From Vishniacozyma victoriae (Eukaryota > Basidiomycota > Tremellomycetes > Tremellales > Bulleribasidiaceae), in contig JADPYG010000088.1 of assembly GCA_017654735.1 (NCBI GenBank), positions 2,728,001 to 2,792,000 of the forward strand: DNA of 64,000 nt. The letters run 5' to 3'. This document shows, piece by piece, positions 34,372-45,790 of this stretch (its first letter is position 1; every line of letters starts with the position of its first letter). The notes beneath the pieces are model-generated. The model saw only the letters and a list, made by a program, of their open reading frames with translations. It had not been told where the DNA came from and did not search any database. The translations under genes were made by a program, and so were the position numbers.

Positions 34372-35125
34372 ATGCCAGTCACGCTCGAAGGGTATCTATC
34401 CTATAGCCAGCATGCTGTGGCGAACTGACAAGTAGATCCTGTCATTGTAAAGCCGTCAAGTATACTCTTGAGGTATGTCACCCCTTTCTTCCGGGAAATC
34501 TGCTGATGCCCTAGTCCAACACTCCGGTACCGTACCAAGTGAGTCGACAATCTACTTCCCATGCTGACATCTTCAGCTATGTCAATGTTCCATCTGTAGG
34601 AAAGTAGGAGGATACATGGGCTCAATCAATATCATGGGGAACAACGATACCCTCAACATCATCCGGGGTAAAGATAATATCAAGTGCGTCGCCCATCGTG
34701 ATCCAGGCTGACGGAACAGGGTCTATATCGCCCCTCTGACTTTTGACAAGGACGATAAACCCGCAAAGATGGGTATTTCCAAGCGAAGCTTCTGTACCGA
34801 GTGCAGTACTATGCTATGGAACTATCATGACGAGTACCCCCAGGTCCGTAAACCCCTTTCATTTCGAATGTAAGGCTGACCAACTAGTGGATCTACCCAT
34901 TCGCTTCTAGCATTGATAAGCCGGATATGGTCCCTCCCAAGGGTGCTGATTTTATCGCTATCAAGCGGGACTCTTGCTCTGAAAGTCTCCCCATTCCAGA
35001 AGGATCCAAGGCATACCCCGGCTATGGACCCGGTGAGGGCATCGAGGTCAGTTCGTCTTCTAATGACTTTCGCAGCCGCTGACGCGCAGGCTTGGCACAA
35101 AGAGAATGGGCAATGGGTGGACTAA
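34372..35125 (+). CDS. GFA/CENP-V-fold zinc enzyme
   Basis: Seven exons: 34372-34391, 34436-34472, 34515-34538, 34577-34683, 34720-34843, 34888-35046 and 35090-35125, 168 residues. The zinc ligands of the glutathione-dependent formaldehyde-activating (GFA) family are present: C9-x-C11 (GSCHC), C29-x-C31-x2-C34 (CQCSICRK) and C88-x2-C91 (FCTEC). The GGYMGSIN and TMLWNYHDEYP segments also fit. The family name comes from S-hydroxymethyl-glutathione synthase, but most fungal members have no proven substrate. It is divergent from the aminotransferase gene with a very short common 5' region, which hints at, but does not prove, shared regulation. All introns are 36-46 nt. Confidence 0.88.
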
Positions 35126-35561
35126 GCTCACCTTGACCTCGTAGTGACGTTCACTAGTCAGTCAGTAAGTTTACCTAGCAAGTATGCATATGAATGCATG
35201 TCACCAAGACTCCTATCGAGATATTTAAGCATAAATGTGAACGTCATTGCTCGTGCCTGAATTGATGAACGAACTCTGAAATGCACAGTTCTGCTGTGTT
35301 GAGATCTTTAACACTTGATAATCATCTAGATCACAGCTTAAGGAAGCGCCAGACCCAGTACAGGACAGCGACATAGCCTCATCACCTCGCGCACCGCTCG
35401 TCTATGCCTTAGATATCTGCAACATCGCTTAGAACCGGATATTCCCCGCGACGTCCGCCAAGAATGCTCCTTTCACCATTCGTCCGCTGATCAATTACTT
35501 TCCGCTTTCTCGCCTTCATCACTTCTACTTCATCAATACGTAGATCTCGGATCTGTCGACG
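35126..35561. other. Intergenic region before the Mug190-like gene
   Basis: About 435 bp between two rightward genes. The last 100 bp are pyrimidine-rich. No gene or repeat is seen. Confidence 0.4.
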
Positions 35562-38500
35562 ATGTCCGAGATCACCAAACCAGCGTTACCACCACGTCGT
35601 CCATCTCCAATGCTAGTAGACAATGTCGTGGTCGACTCTCCTCTCGAGCAACCAGTCCGGTCACTTGCAGACGCCCCACCACGCCTTCCACCCCGTAAAT
35701 CAGGGGTCGAACTTCCTCCAATCCTGATACACGATCCCAATCAAGACCTGCCAGCCAATATCCCAATGTCGTCAAACCTTGATATTAACCCCCCTACAGC
35801 CATTACCGTCACTCCTGCAACACCAACTACACCTATACAACATTCGCCTCCTCCTGACAACGGAGTCGCTCAAAAAGATTATCGAGCCGCTTTCATGACG
35901 CCTGGTGGCTATCAACACGAAGAGAAACCGGCTACCACACCTGTCGAGACGGTCAAAGAAGCAATTACAGCCCAGGTAGAAGCTGCTAAACCATTCGTGG
36001 CCGAGGCGGCTCAAATCGGGAAACAGTTCGAGTGGGGTCTAATCACTACGGCGCTCGTCTTATTAGCTTGGCTACAGGTGTCGCTCCTTTGGGTTATACT
36101 ACTTGGGGCATTGGCAGTATTATGGATGAATGCTCGTCCTGACCAAAGGACAGCTGAAGCGCCGACTTCGTCAGGGAGATACGGTCCTTCTGGCCTGACC
36201 AGAGACAGGGAGGCCGTAACATGGGTGTGAGTCCCCTTTCTCAGGAAACCGCGTTGCTGACCGTCAGTAATCATGCGCTTTACGCTCTCTTCCCTCTCAT
36301 CTCCACTGACGTCTTGACACCTTTCATTGATTTACTGGAAGATGCTCTCGCTCAACAGGTACCCCCGATGGTCGTGAGTCAGATATAAGAGGCTTTGGAT
36401 AGGGGATTGACAGCAGACATCAGTGAGGCTGGCCTCAGCAGCCCTCGGATCCCAGCCCATGCTCCTTACTTCCATGCGTCATATGACCGACCAAGAGTGG
36501 TTCGCATCTTTGTCAAAGAAACCAAAACACCCGGAGACCAACGAAAAAGGCCATACTCGAAGTCGATCATCCGGTTCAAATCTCCCTTCCACTACTCGAC
36601 AAAAGCGAAGTAGCAGCAATGCATCTGTTTCGGCGTCACCGTCCCTTCGCCGATCCGTCTCGGCTTCCTCGACAGCTTCAGCTCTCGATAGCGAAGGAAT
36701 GGCTGAGCTGACCGAGAAAATGCGGAAAAGAGATCGGATTTTACGACGGATACCACGTCGAAGACGGACGAGGGAGGGCACCGCTGACCATGGTGGGCAC
36801 ATGCTGAGGGATGGTAATGACCCTGATGAAGAAGCGCAACATGCGGATGGGGACAGGCATTATGGTGGAGCTGATGGGGATATTGATGAGGATGATCCGA
36901 ACGCTGGGCAGTATGTGAATTATCAGGTCGGGTTTGAGTATGAGCAGCCAAAAGAAGCTCTTCAGCGACGAGGATGGGGATTGCACGTGTTGGCATACTT
37001 TGGCGTTGGACTTAAAGGTGTTGGTGCGACCGAGCTCCGTCAGTCTGTCTCGATATCCTTGAACTAGGCTGACAAAATAGCGGTCTACATCGATATGATC
37101 AAGATTACGGGTACAATCAATGTCAGACTCTTGCTCTCGGCAGCACCCCCTTTTTGTCGAAATGCTACGATGTCGTTCCCTACGCTGCCGCATTTCGACA
37201 TCTCGGCCAAGCCGTTGATCAAAAGTGCTTTCAACGCCATGGGTCTACCTGGGATGAGGTCATATGGTATGCTCATGGCCCTGGTCAGAGAGCACCTAGC
37301 TGACAAGTAGTACAATCCTCGATCGCCGACGTCGCACAGGGCTTCGTCAGTCCTGCTTCATACAGCTTGGATGTCGATCGTCTCCTGCTAGGTCGAGAAT
37401 CCAGTATACGAACTGCTGCCGTTGGGGTATTGCAGATCAAGGTTCATGGTGCCGAGGATCTTCCCAAAGCCGATACGATGGGTTCCTGCGACCCTTATGT
37501 CGGTATCTCGTTTACAAAATTTAACAAGCCAGGTGAGTATTCACACTGGGACAGAGCTTTCGCTAATTGCCAGTGTTCAGCACTCGGACGATCTTGAAGA
37601 ACCGGGATCCATCCTGGGAGGAGGAGGCTTTCAGTACATCTAAACAATGGAAATTTGCTAATGTCCAGTCTTGGTCACTGGAGATGCTATCGAGGCTGGA
37701 GAAAAATTACGTTTGCGAGTTTGCGACGCGGATCGTTTCTCTGCAGACGATGCGATGGGTGTGGTCGAGGTCGAATTGACAGACCTGGTCGAACGCGGAA
37801 AACAATCTCCAACGGAAGAGCTCGACCGGCGCGCCGACGAGCTTCAAGGAGAACGTCCCGGTATGCGCACCAGTGGGACTTTGCACTGGTCGGTCAAGTT
37901 CCACGGTTTGTGGGAGATGGCCCCCGAAGAAGTGCACGAGAGAATGATGGAGCGTAAAGAAGGTATCAAAGGTGAACCGGAAGTCGTCGAGACTCCATGG
38001 TGGATTGAACAGATCAAGAAATTCGCTGGCGAGCCGCCATCCTGGTCTGAAGATAGGAAACAGCGGCGAAAGGAGGCGGTCTCGTGGATCACTGGGGAAA
38101 AGGAGAAGGACGAGATGGAGGCTACTGAGGCGCCTTCTGAGGAGTTGAGAAGTGGTGTGATCCAATTCCATATTCATCAATGTGTCGGTGAGTCTGTCTT
38201 GGAAGGACATATTTGACGATAGATCTCGAGGTTGAATCGCTTGAAGGGACGTTCTCGTCGAATCTCGTTTCGAACAAGTCTGCTGCCAATGGCAAACCAG
38301 CTCTTGCAGATATCGTGGATCGTACACCGGCTGAGAACCCGGAGCCACCGTCGGCATATTGCGAGGTACACATCAATGATCGGTTGATCTACCGGACCCG
38401 TACCAAGCAAATGACACCCTTGCCATACTTCAATGCTGTCAGCGAAAGGTTCTTGCGGGATTGGCGACTGGCAAAGGTGACAATTGTGGTGAGGGACGAG

Positions 38501-39832
38501 AGAGATCGGGAACATGGTGAGTCTTTGACTGTCTATCGAGCTGACTTTAGATCCAATTCTTGGTATTGTGGTACTTAATCTGAAGGAGCTTTTCCAAAAC
38601 ACAAGCCAGTTCACTCGGTGGTTCCCCCTTGTTGGAGGTCTGGGCTGGGGTCGAATCCGGATATCGCTACTCTGGAAACCTATTGACACCGTCCTGCCAC
38701 CTAAGATATCTGGATACGAGATCGCCACAATGCAAATCAAGTCCTTCACTTCTACCGATTTATCGAACCTCTCCGACAGACCCATCTCGGTGATACTTGA
38801 GACCGAAGCCGACAAGTATACTCTCAACCCTGGCGAAACCGGTACAACGTCCATCTCCCGTAAGTCCGATGTGAGCGTCAGCGAGGACGGCTCGAACGTG
38901 CACAGACGAAGCATATCTAGCCAAGGGATTCTCGGTACGCCAGGCTCGTCTCGCTCAGCAATTATGGGCTTTGATCCAGACGATTCGACCGAGTTAGATT
39001 GGGAAATCACCAAATCAATCGGTCTTGCTGTCGAATACCGACACTCTTGCTCTCTCATCATCTCTTTTGTGGCTCGTGGACGTCTAAAGAAGAAGAGAAC
39101 GGTCGGTCTCGCCTTGATTCGATTGTCCGATTGCGAGGATTCGACCGATATGCTTCGTACCGTTCCGATCTTTGGGACGGCGGATGTAGGTTTGGCCGTC
39201 CGGGCAAGTCATCGATATGCTACAATGACAAATGACGATGCGGTGCCCAACCCTCGAGACAGAGGTCACGTCCGAGCCAGACCTAGCTTTTCATCGACTA
39301 AATCAGCTCCTGAGATTCCGCTACTTGGTTTCGTATGGGTCGGCTTCATAGTGCATCCAGGTGTCAGCAGGGCCCACAAGAAGCTGTGTAAGAAGGATCT
39401 GAGGTTCAAGCGAGTATATGAAGCGTGGGAGGTATCGCAAGATATCGAACAGGGTCTAGATAAAGTTCATGCGGGTGATGATGTCAGAAAGACAAAGGAT
39501 GCTGATGACGACGAAGGAGATAGTAGTGGAGAAAGTGATGAGGAAGAGGACGAAGATGACGGCCAAGAGGGTCAAGGATTTATGGCAAATCGAAAAACTC
39601 ATAAAGAAGCTTTACATCGAGAGGTAAGCTGTCTCTGACATATTCAAGAGTGAGCTGACAAGTACAGAACAAGGGTATCTTCCAACTTAAATTTGCAAGA
39701 ACTGGTAAATTCGTTGCAGACAAGATTAGGGCGAAAATGTATTCTGGAGCTAGTGGGGCTGGTGGGAAATTGGATCAAAGACCGAGAGGGGCGGATATGG
39801 ATGTTGAGCATGAGGGGACTTCCAAGATATAG
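35562..39832 (+). CDS. Mug190/tricalbin-like SMP and C2-domain lipid-transfer protein
   Basis: Ten exons: 35562-36226, 36268-36373, 36411-37038, 37081-37266, 37311-37532, 37574-37633, 37669-38187, 38223-38516, 38551-39623 and 39668-39832, 1305 residues. A disordered Pro-rich N terminus is followed by a hydrophobic hairpin (WGLITTALVLLAWLQVSLLWVILLGALAVLWM, residues about 163-195) as in ER-anchored tricalbins. An SMP-like lipid-binding region (about residues 225-600) includes ITGTINVRLLLSAAPPF. At least one clear C2 domain begins near residue 610 (LQIKVHGAEDLPKADTMGSCDPYVGI), and further C2-like segments follow. An Asp/Glu tail lies near the end. Fission yeast Mug190 has this layout. The family moves lipids at ER contact sites. 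The acidic SMP insert (HGGH...GDIDEDDP) may be disordered. Confidence 0.88.
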
Positions 39833-40702
39833 TGCGGGGAGCGGAACATGGTGTGTTGTATTCCACTTCGAGCTTCATGCATCTCGACCGTACACGATAG
39901 CTTGATGTGCCGTTATAAGACCTCTTTGACTGATGCTTATGCTGTGCCGTGGGTACCATTCGAGATGAGACCCCACAGTGCTGTCAATTGTCGTTGGCGT
40001 ATCGGCGCTGGTACATATGCAGTCTTGCACAGCACCTTGGCAGGAAACGGTGAGAAGGAATGATATGAATTCAATACCTTCCTGGACATGATGAAGCATT
40101 CATCTGCAGCTTTAAGCTATAAATCATGAAGAACGTATAACAACAACAGGTTTGAGAGGAATGGTTGCTTGTAAGGGGGTTCGGTACCATATCCTCAGGA
40201 CGCTGCCACTAGCAATTAAAGGAGCCTACCAAAGTGATGTATCGTCCTACGCCGATGAATCCAGATAGTTTCCAAGCTTCGTCGAACGCCACGCCAGCAG
40301 TGACAGCGACCAAGACTTCCGTGAGACCCGACATTAAGATGCTGAAATCCAGCAACGAGAACGGCTCGGATAGGTGCCATCTGGTTGGGGTGCAGTGGTC
40401 AAATTGACATCACATGGTGCCGTGTTGCGGTGAACCTTGCAAGGTCGAGCCTAGCATCAGTCGAAATCTAGCAGTCCAGCTGACCAGACGAACCAGTAAG
40501 GATTTTTGTATAGCGACTACATCACTATCGAAGGTTTTGGTCCGATCAGCAGTACAAACCGCCAGGACTACCGGGGGCGACGAACGATAAGTGACACTGC
40601 GTTGTAGTGCTCTGCTGAGCCTTGCTATGTCAGCCGTAACTCAGACACGCTAATATAGCAGAACTACTCACCATGGCCCCATGCAAATACTTCGTGCGGG
40701 GA
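39833..40702. other. Convergent intergenic region, possible gene remnant
   Basis: About 870 bp between convergent stop codons. Most frames are short. On the minus strand around 40,290-40,360 a frame reads TEVLVAVTAGVAFDEAWKL, which resembles the tail-anchor of the adjacent gene, but it lacks an in-frame start. No intact gene is supported. Confidence 0.35.
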
Positions 40703-41062
40703 CTACAGAATCCAATCGTAGATCGTAGTCAAACCAGCAGCGACAGCCACTAAGACAACCATGGCGGTCGAACCCAGAATCAAAGTCATCTCCCGCCTAT
40801 CAGGCCTATCAAATCCCTCATGAGCAGGTCCATCTACTATCTCCATCTCCTCGACTAGAGCTCTAGCTTCATCATATGTATTGTCGCCCTTGTCGCTTTC
40901 GATGGAGGAGCGCTTGGATTTGGTGTTGTCGATGAAGTACGGATTTGTCTCGAGGTCGGATGGACCAGGGACAGTGGCTGAGGTAAGGTGTGAAGGCGAT
41001 CGAGCCAGGGACAAGCTCTTGGTCTTCAAGTGATTTGGGGAGGGTTGGCTTTGAGTCGACAT
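40703..41062 (-). CDS. Predicted tail-anchored membrane protein
   Basis: A single exon of 119 residues. I use the ATG at 41062; an in-frame ATG further upstream would overlap the divergent neighbour's coding exon. The N-terminal 85 residues are Ser/Pro-rich, then acidic (YDEARALVEEMEIVDG), and the last 28 residues form one hydrophobic helix (MTLILGSTAMVVLVAVAAGL) ending seven to nine residues before the stop. That layout is typical of tail-anchored proteins of the ER or mitochondrial outer membrane. No family is recognised. The gene starts 151 bp from the divergent DFxDF-protein gene. Confidence 0.65.
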   Translation of the reverse strand: MSTQSQPSPNHLKTKSLSLARSPSHLTSATVPGPSDLETNPYFIDNTKSKRSSIESDKGDNTYDEARALVEEMEIVDGPAHEGFDRPDRREMTLILGSTAMVVLVAVAAGLTTIYDWIL

Positions 41063-41213
41063 CGTAAATGCAATAGATGGAAGTGAAGTAGTAAGCGCAG
41101 GGGACAGAAACGGTTGATTCACGCGACAAAGGTGAACGAGAAGTTCGCACCACCCACTCTTACACTTCATATCTGTACACACTACACCCCATTCACGGGC
41201 ACGGCAAGGCAAG

Positions 41214-44035
41214 ATGGAGGACCCTTGGGCATCAGGATCGGGATGGGGAGAGACTCCCAAGAAGGAAAACCCCATGACGTTACCCATCTCGACCTCACCG
41301 ATACGCTCTCCTCCGCCAGCAGCCTCTGATCCATGGGGCGCACCGACTCCGGAAACCGGGCTCAAATCTGAAGAGATACCAACATTTGGCTGGAATGCAA
41401 GTCCCGTGAAAGAGAAATCAGAAGAACAGTCGACAGAGACACCAGTCTGGGGAGGAGAATGGGAAGAACCATCAGAAGCTGGGCCGTCAAGAAGTCCAAT
41501 TCGTCGCCCAGCCGATAGCCCAGAATGGAGCATGTCTCCGCGACACGGTGAGGAAGATTCATCAAGAGCTGCTATGCCGGAGATCGAGCTCGAACAGACC
41601 TCTCCAATAGTCCTTGCTCCGCCTATCGATAATCTACCTAGTCCTGGTGGCTTTGGTGCAAGCTCGTTACCACCATCGCCGAGACATCCAATACCGGATC
41701 TTGGCGGATTCGACGAACCACCTTTGGCTCAATCACCTACTTTTGGAGATGACTTTGGAGGTTTCTCGAGTTTCGGGGGCGATCCATGGGGCACGAAAAA
41801 GAAGGGGGAAGGATGGGGCGGGAGCTCAGACCATGAGTCTGTTGGTACGCCGGAAGCTGAGGATATGCAAGAGGAGGAGTCTGAAGCAGGGGACGGCTGG
41901 GGAGGTAGTCGTAGTATGGATAGGCGCGAAACATCAGCGGTGACGACGTCAGGGATGGACCAAGATTGGGAGGAAGCTCAGAAGCGGATCAAGGTGACTG
42001 AGCAAAGAGCCGTGAGTTTAGCGAATTTCGTAGTCTAGAACAAACTCTGATAGCTAGCCCAGAGAGAAGGTCGTGTCTCTACAGGAAGGCTGGAAGCAAC
42101 TAGTGAAAGATGTCATCGGAGTGAATCAGCTGGCGGACATGTCAGAGGAAGAGGAAGAGGCGTATGGCCGAGCTCTGCGAAAACGAGATGACGATACGTG
42201 AGTCACATACAATGTACAGGACTGATGATAGGTTCGAGAGGTTGCGATCGCTTTCCACCATTCCGCCTGATACCAACACCTACCCACCTGTGCTGTCCTC
42301 AATGGAAACCACCGAGCGGTACCGATACGCCCTCGCTCGACCGAACCCCACGCCCGAAACCTCTTTATTAAATGTTCCTCTAGCCAGGCGGTCACGTCAA
42401 AACGACAATCTGCAAGACAGCTTGGACAGCTGGACAAGTCGGTCCCGACTAGGAGAACCCGAAGCACTCCCCGCCCAAATCACACCACAAGGAGAAGATG
42501 CAAAGCCAAAATGGTCGTTTTGGCGAAAGAATACTGCGGAAAAGCCATTGGTCACGTCCGGTGGAGGGATCCTCGAGGCCAAGTCAATGTCAAGCTCACC
42601 AGCGCCGGTCTCCATGGAGCCTCGACCAGCAAGCACTGGACTCATACCGGCTTCCGCTCCAGCAAAGTCGTCTAGACCCGCATCTCCGGCGCCTGTCACC
42701 ATCCCGGCCGTAGACATCCCGCCTAATCCACCTGCAGTGACATCGGCTGAACCAGCTGTACCGTCTCAGTCTGCTGTAGGAAGGTTCTTTGGCCGATTGT
42801 CCCGACGACCAACCTCTCAGCAGCCTGCTGATGACGACGACAAAGACTTCGCACTCTCCGCGGACGACTTTTCGTTCCTCGACCAAGTGCCCTCAATCAC
42901 TCAGAGTCAGGGTCAGGATCGAAATGTTGGCGACTTGTTGGCTTTCGAAGGAGGCCGCACAGAGTCAATGGCCTCGCTCGAATCCATGCTGAATAGTAAA
43001 GCGACACCTCTACCGGCTCCGCTAGCCCCGCCGCCTCTATGGTCAAGGAGTAGTGGCTCTGCTGGTCCATCGTACCAGAAGCCTAAAGAATTGGACTTTT
43101 TAGAAGGACTCGACTTCGATAACGACATGGGCTCGTCATCCCTACGATCCTCGCAAGCCGCTCAGGCTGCTAGTACTGCCACCTCTGCAAACAACTGGGA
43201 CCAGCTGCTCACATCGTCAGCGCACACATCAGTTCCGACATCTGCAATTCCGATGATTCCTTCGGATGTACCACATCGATCCTTCACACCTCCAATCACG
43301 CCTTCCGCCCTGTCGCCTGCTCCAGGTCTACGATCCCAGCCGATTTCCTCTTCACCTGCCGCTGGGACAAGCTACCGTCCTCCCGCCTTGCAATACACAC
43401 CCACACCCGCGATCTCGCATGATCTTGACGATTTTGCAGATTTTGCCCCTGCAGCTGCCGCTTCTACTCAGACGGACGACTTTGACGACTTTGGGGACTT
43501 TGGCGATTTCTCTCCTCCCCCTCCGTCTGCAACCCAGTCAAACACATCTAGCACACCCATACATGCGGCATCATCGCTCAAAGCCCCACCAAGTACTGGA
43601 CACGTCAAACGTAGCTCCCTGGACCACACTCTCACTCTGAACCTCATGAGTGATGCTTCCGCAGTAAAGGGCAAACGATGGCCAGCACCACCTTCACCAC
43701 TAGCACCTCAGCTTGATCCACCACCCAAAGCAAGCAATACCTCTTCGGCTTTCCCATTCATCTCTCCACCGCCGGGGGCTCGGCCAAATTCTGCTTTTGG
43801 TGATTTACTCGACGACGGTGCCAAGGGATCGAGTACTATCCAGCCGAGTCCACCTTCCCGGGCACTATCACCACCCATCGCCCTATCTACGGCCATGACT
43901 CCAACAAGAACAGCATCGCCGCTCACTCGACCTCCGACAAATGCGACACCTGCGAACTCAGCAATCCCCAAGCCGGCACAACCTGCACAATCTGGCCTCT
44001 CTGCTCAGGATTTGTCGTTCTTTGACAGCTTGTAA
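41214..44035 (+). CDS. DFxDF/WGG-rich protein, possible clathrin-adaptor accessory factor
   Basis: Exons 41214-42011, 42058-42197 and 42232-44035, 913 residues. The protein is largely disordered and starts MEDPWASGSGWGE. It carries many short aromatic motifs set in acidic or Gly-rich context: FGDDFGGFSSFGGDPWG, DDFADFAP, DDFDDFGDFGDFS and a C-terminal FFDSL. Such FxDF, DFxxF and WxxF motifs bind the ear domains of AP-1, GGA and AP-2 adaptors, as in yeast Laa2 and animal aftiphilin. A short ordered part near residues 250-330 (DWEEAQKRIKVTEQRA...VSLQEGWKQLVKDVIG...EEAYGRALRKR) looks helical and could bind a partner. The assignment rests on motif content only, so it is tentative. Confidence 0.7.
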
Positions 44036-44067
44036 ACTTGACTTTACATATCTATGCATTGATGCTG

Positions 44068-45690
44068 TCAATTTTCTATCTGAGGACTATGTCGGCGTTT
44101 GGCCTCTGCAACCAACCTAGCTTTGATTGCTGGAGATATTGGCCAGTTGAATATTTCGTCCCCCATGCCATTCCTCATGGCGTTCCAAGGCGTCATCCAG
44201 CCTAATCCCTTTCCCATCACTGCTTGCCAATTGTCAGAGACACCAAGATCGTACGGGTTCTCTCCAGGTAGGGTAGAGACTATCTCCCCTTTGCCGGCAT
44301 CCCCCAATGGGACAAAGAAATATCTAGTATCCGCAAAGCGGTCTAGTCTAGCACTGAGATATCCGGGAATGTCTTGATTACCGGCTCGAAGTTGAGCGAT
44401 CGCATGTAGCGTCCGGCCATGGACTTTGGCTCGTTCGCGATCGATAGTCAGTTGACCAGCTCGTATCAGCCGCAAAGTCCCATATCCCAGTGCCTATAAC
44501 AGCATCAGCTTCTACTCGTTAAAGGCAACAGAAACTCACGACAGCTATGGCAGAGAGGCAGAGGCCCAAGGCAATGAGGATTCCGCTGCTTAGTCTAAAC
44601 AAGCCACCTCCATCTCTGCGGTCCAACTCGCGCCAGGCTAAGGCGATTGCACCACCATACCGACCAAGAGGTCCCCCGGCTATTATCCAGCTAGGCCACC
44701 AGTTCCACCACCAGGCGAACTGCTCGTCTGACCACGATAGATGGCAAGCCTCAAGTAAGCGCCGAGCGAAGGGTCGGTATATTGGCAGACAACATGTGTT
44801 GAGAGCGATTGGAGCTAGGAGGAGAGTCAAGATAAAGTTCGGTATGTATGGCGTAGTTAAGCAATTGGCAAACTGCTCGTCAACAGACACCTAGGACGTC
44901 AGGCGTACAAAGGCACAATGGTGGTCGAAGCCGGCTCGACAGACGCCGCATTCAGAGCAGTGACGTGCTCGAGCGGGTTTCCATCGACCATTGCATGTCC
45001 CTTTCCAGCATCGATTGACCACCACCAAATCATCGAATGGCTCTTCACTCCCGCTAGCCCGCTGGACCGCCAGGTTGACAATCTTCGCCTCTTCAGGCGC
45101 AAGGCACTCGAACATGATGGACTTGTCGATGATCTCCTTGGGCGGATTGTATGGTGGTATCGATTGTGTTCTAGGCAGCATGTAGAGTCGCAAGAACAAG
45201 ACTGACGTGGGCAGCAGCAGACCTGTTGCAAGAACTCGGTATATGCCTAAAGTCAGTCGAACAAGCGCTTCAGTGTTGTCAAGGTCTCTCACCACCCGCC
45301 AAGGTGCCATAAGCCACGTCAACAAAAGCTGTGAGATCAGAGAAGCCTCCTCAGCGAGAGTGGTAGACTTACGGGCGACCTCGAAAGTACATCGTTTCCA
45401 TGCCAAGCTAAAGCGTCAACATTCAGCTCTTCTTTGGCTCACCTTGTTTTCGAGAGATTTGGATCTAAATGCTTTGAACACTTACTAAAAATAAGTCAAG
45501 AGGGCAGAAGGAATGATCTGGAATATTAGCCATGACAGGCACATCACTATTTGGCGTAGCATAACGATGCATATGAAAGAGCAAAAGTGAACAAAGCAAG
45601 GAGATTGATTAGATTCAAAGCGGCGCCTATTTCTGGATCGTCATCATCGTCAGTACCTGCTCTCTCTATTCTACTCCGCCTTATCACCAT
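44068..45690 (-). CDS. DHHC-type protein S-palmitoyltransferase
   Basis: Seven exons: 45690-45548, 45484-45443, 45407-45373, 45328-45293, 45246-44909, 44872-44540 and 44493-44068, 450 residues. The cysteine-rich domain reads RHCSECGVCRAGFDHHCAF, with catalytic C196 in DHHC. Membrane spans are visible at about residues 22-45 (LNLINLLALFTFALSYASL) and 72-100, after the DHHC region (FILTLLLAPIALNTCCLPIY) and near LSSGILIALGLCLSAIAV. A NPYDLG motif near residue 405 matches the DPG-like/NPWDLG element conserved in the family. Exons 2-4 are only 42, 35 and 36 nt, yet joined they give a continuous membrane helix. It would attach palmitate to cytosolic Cys of client proteins at an endomembrane. Which paralogue it is cannot be said from sequence alone. 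Confidence 0.87.
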
Positions 45691-45790
45691 CTATATACAC
45701 CAACCACTCGCTCATGAGCGTACCACCACCATCCATAAGCTCGGCTTCCGAGTCTTTGGCCGTCCGTAAATATATCTCGTTATCTGCTCG
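45691..45790. promoter_or_regulatory. 100-bp divergent promoter between DHHC and Osh genes
   Basis: The two start codons are only 100 bp apart, so transcription start sites and leaders must lie in or overlap this stretch. No named motif is seen. Confidence 0.5.
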
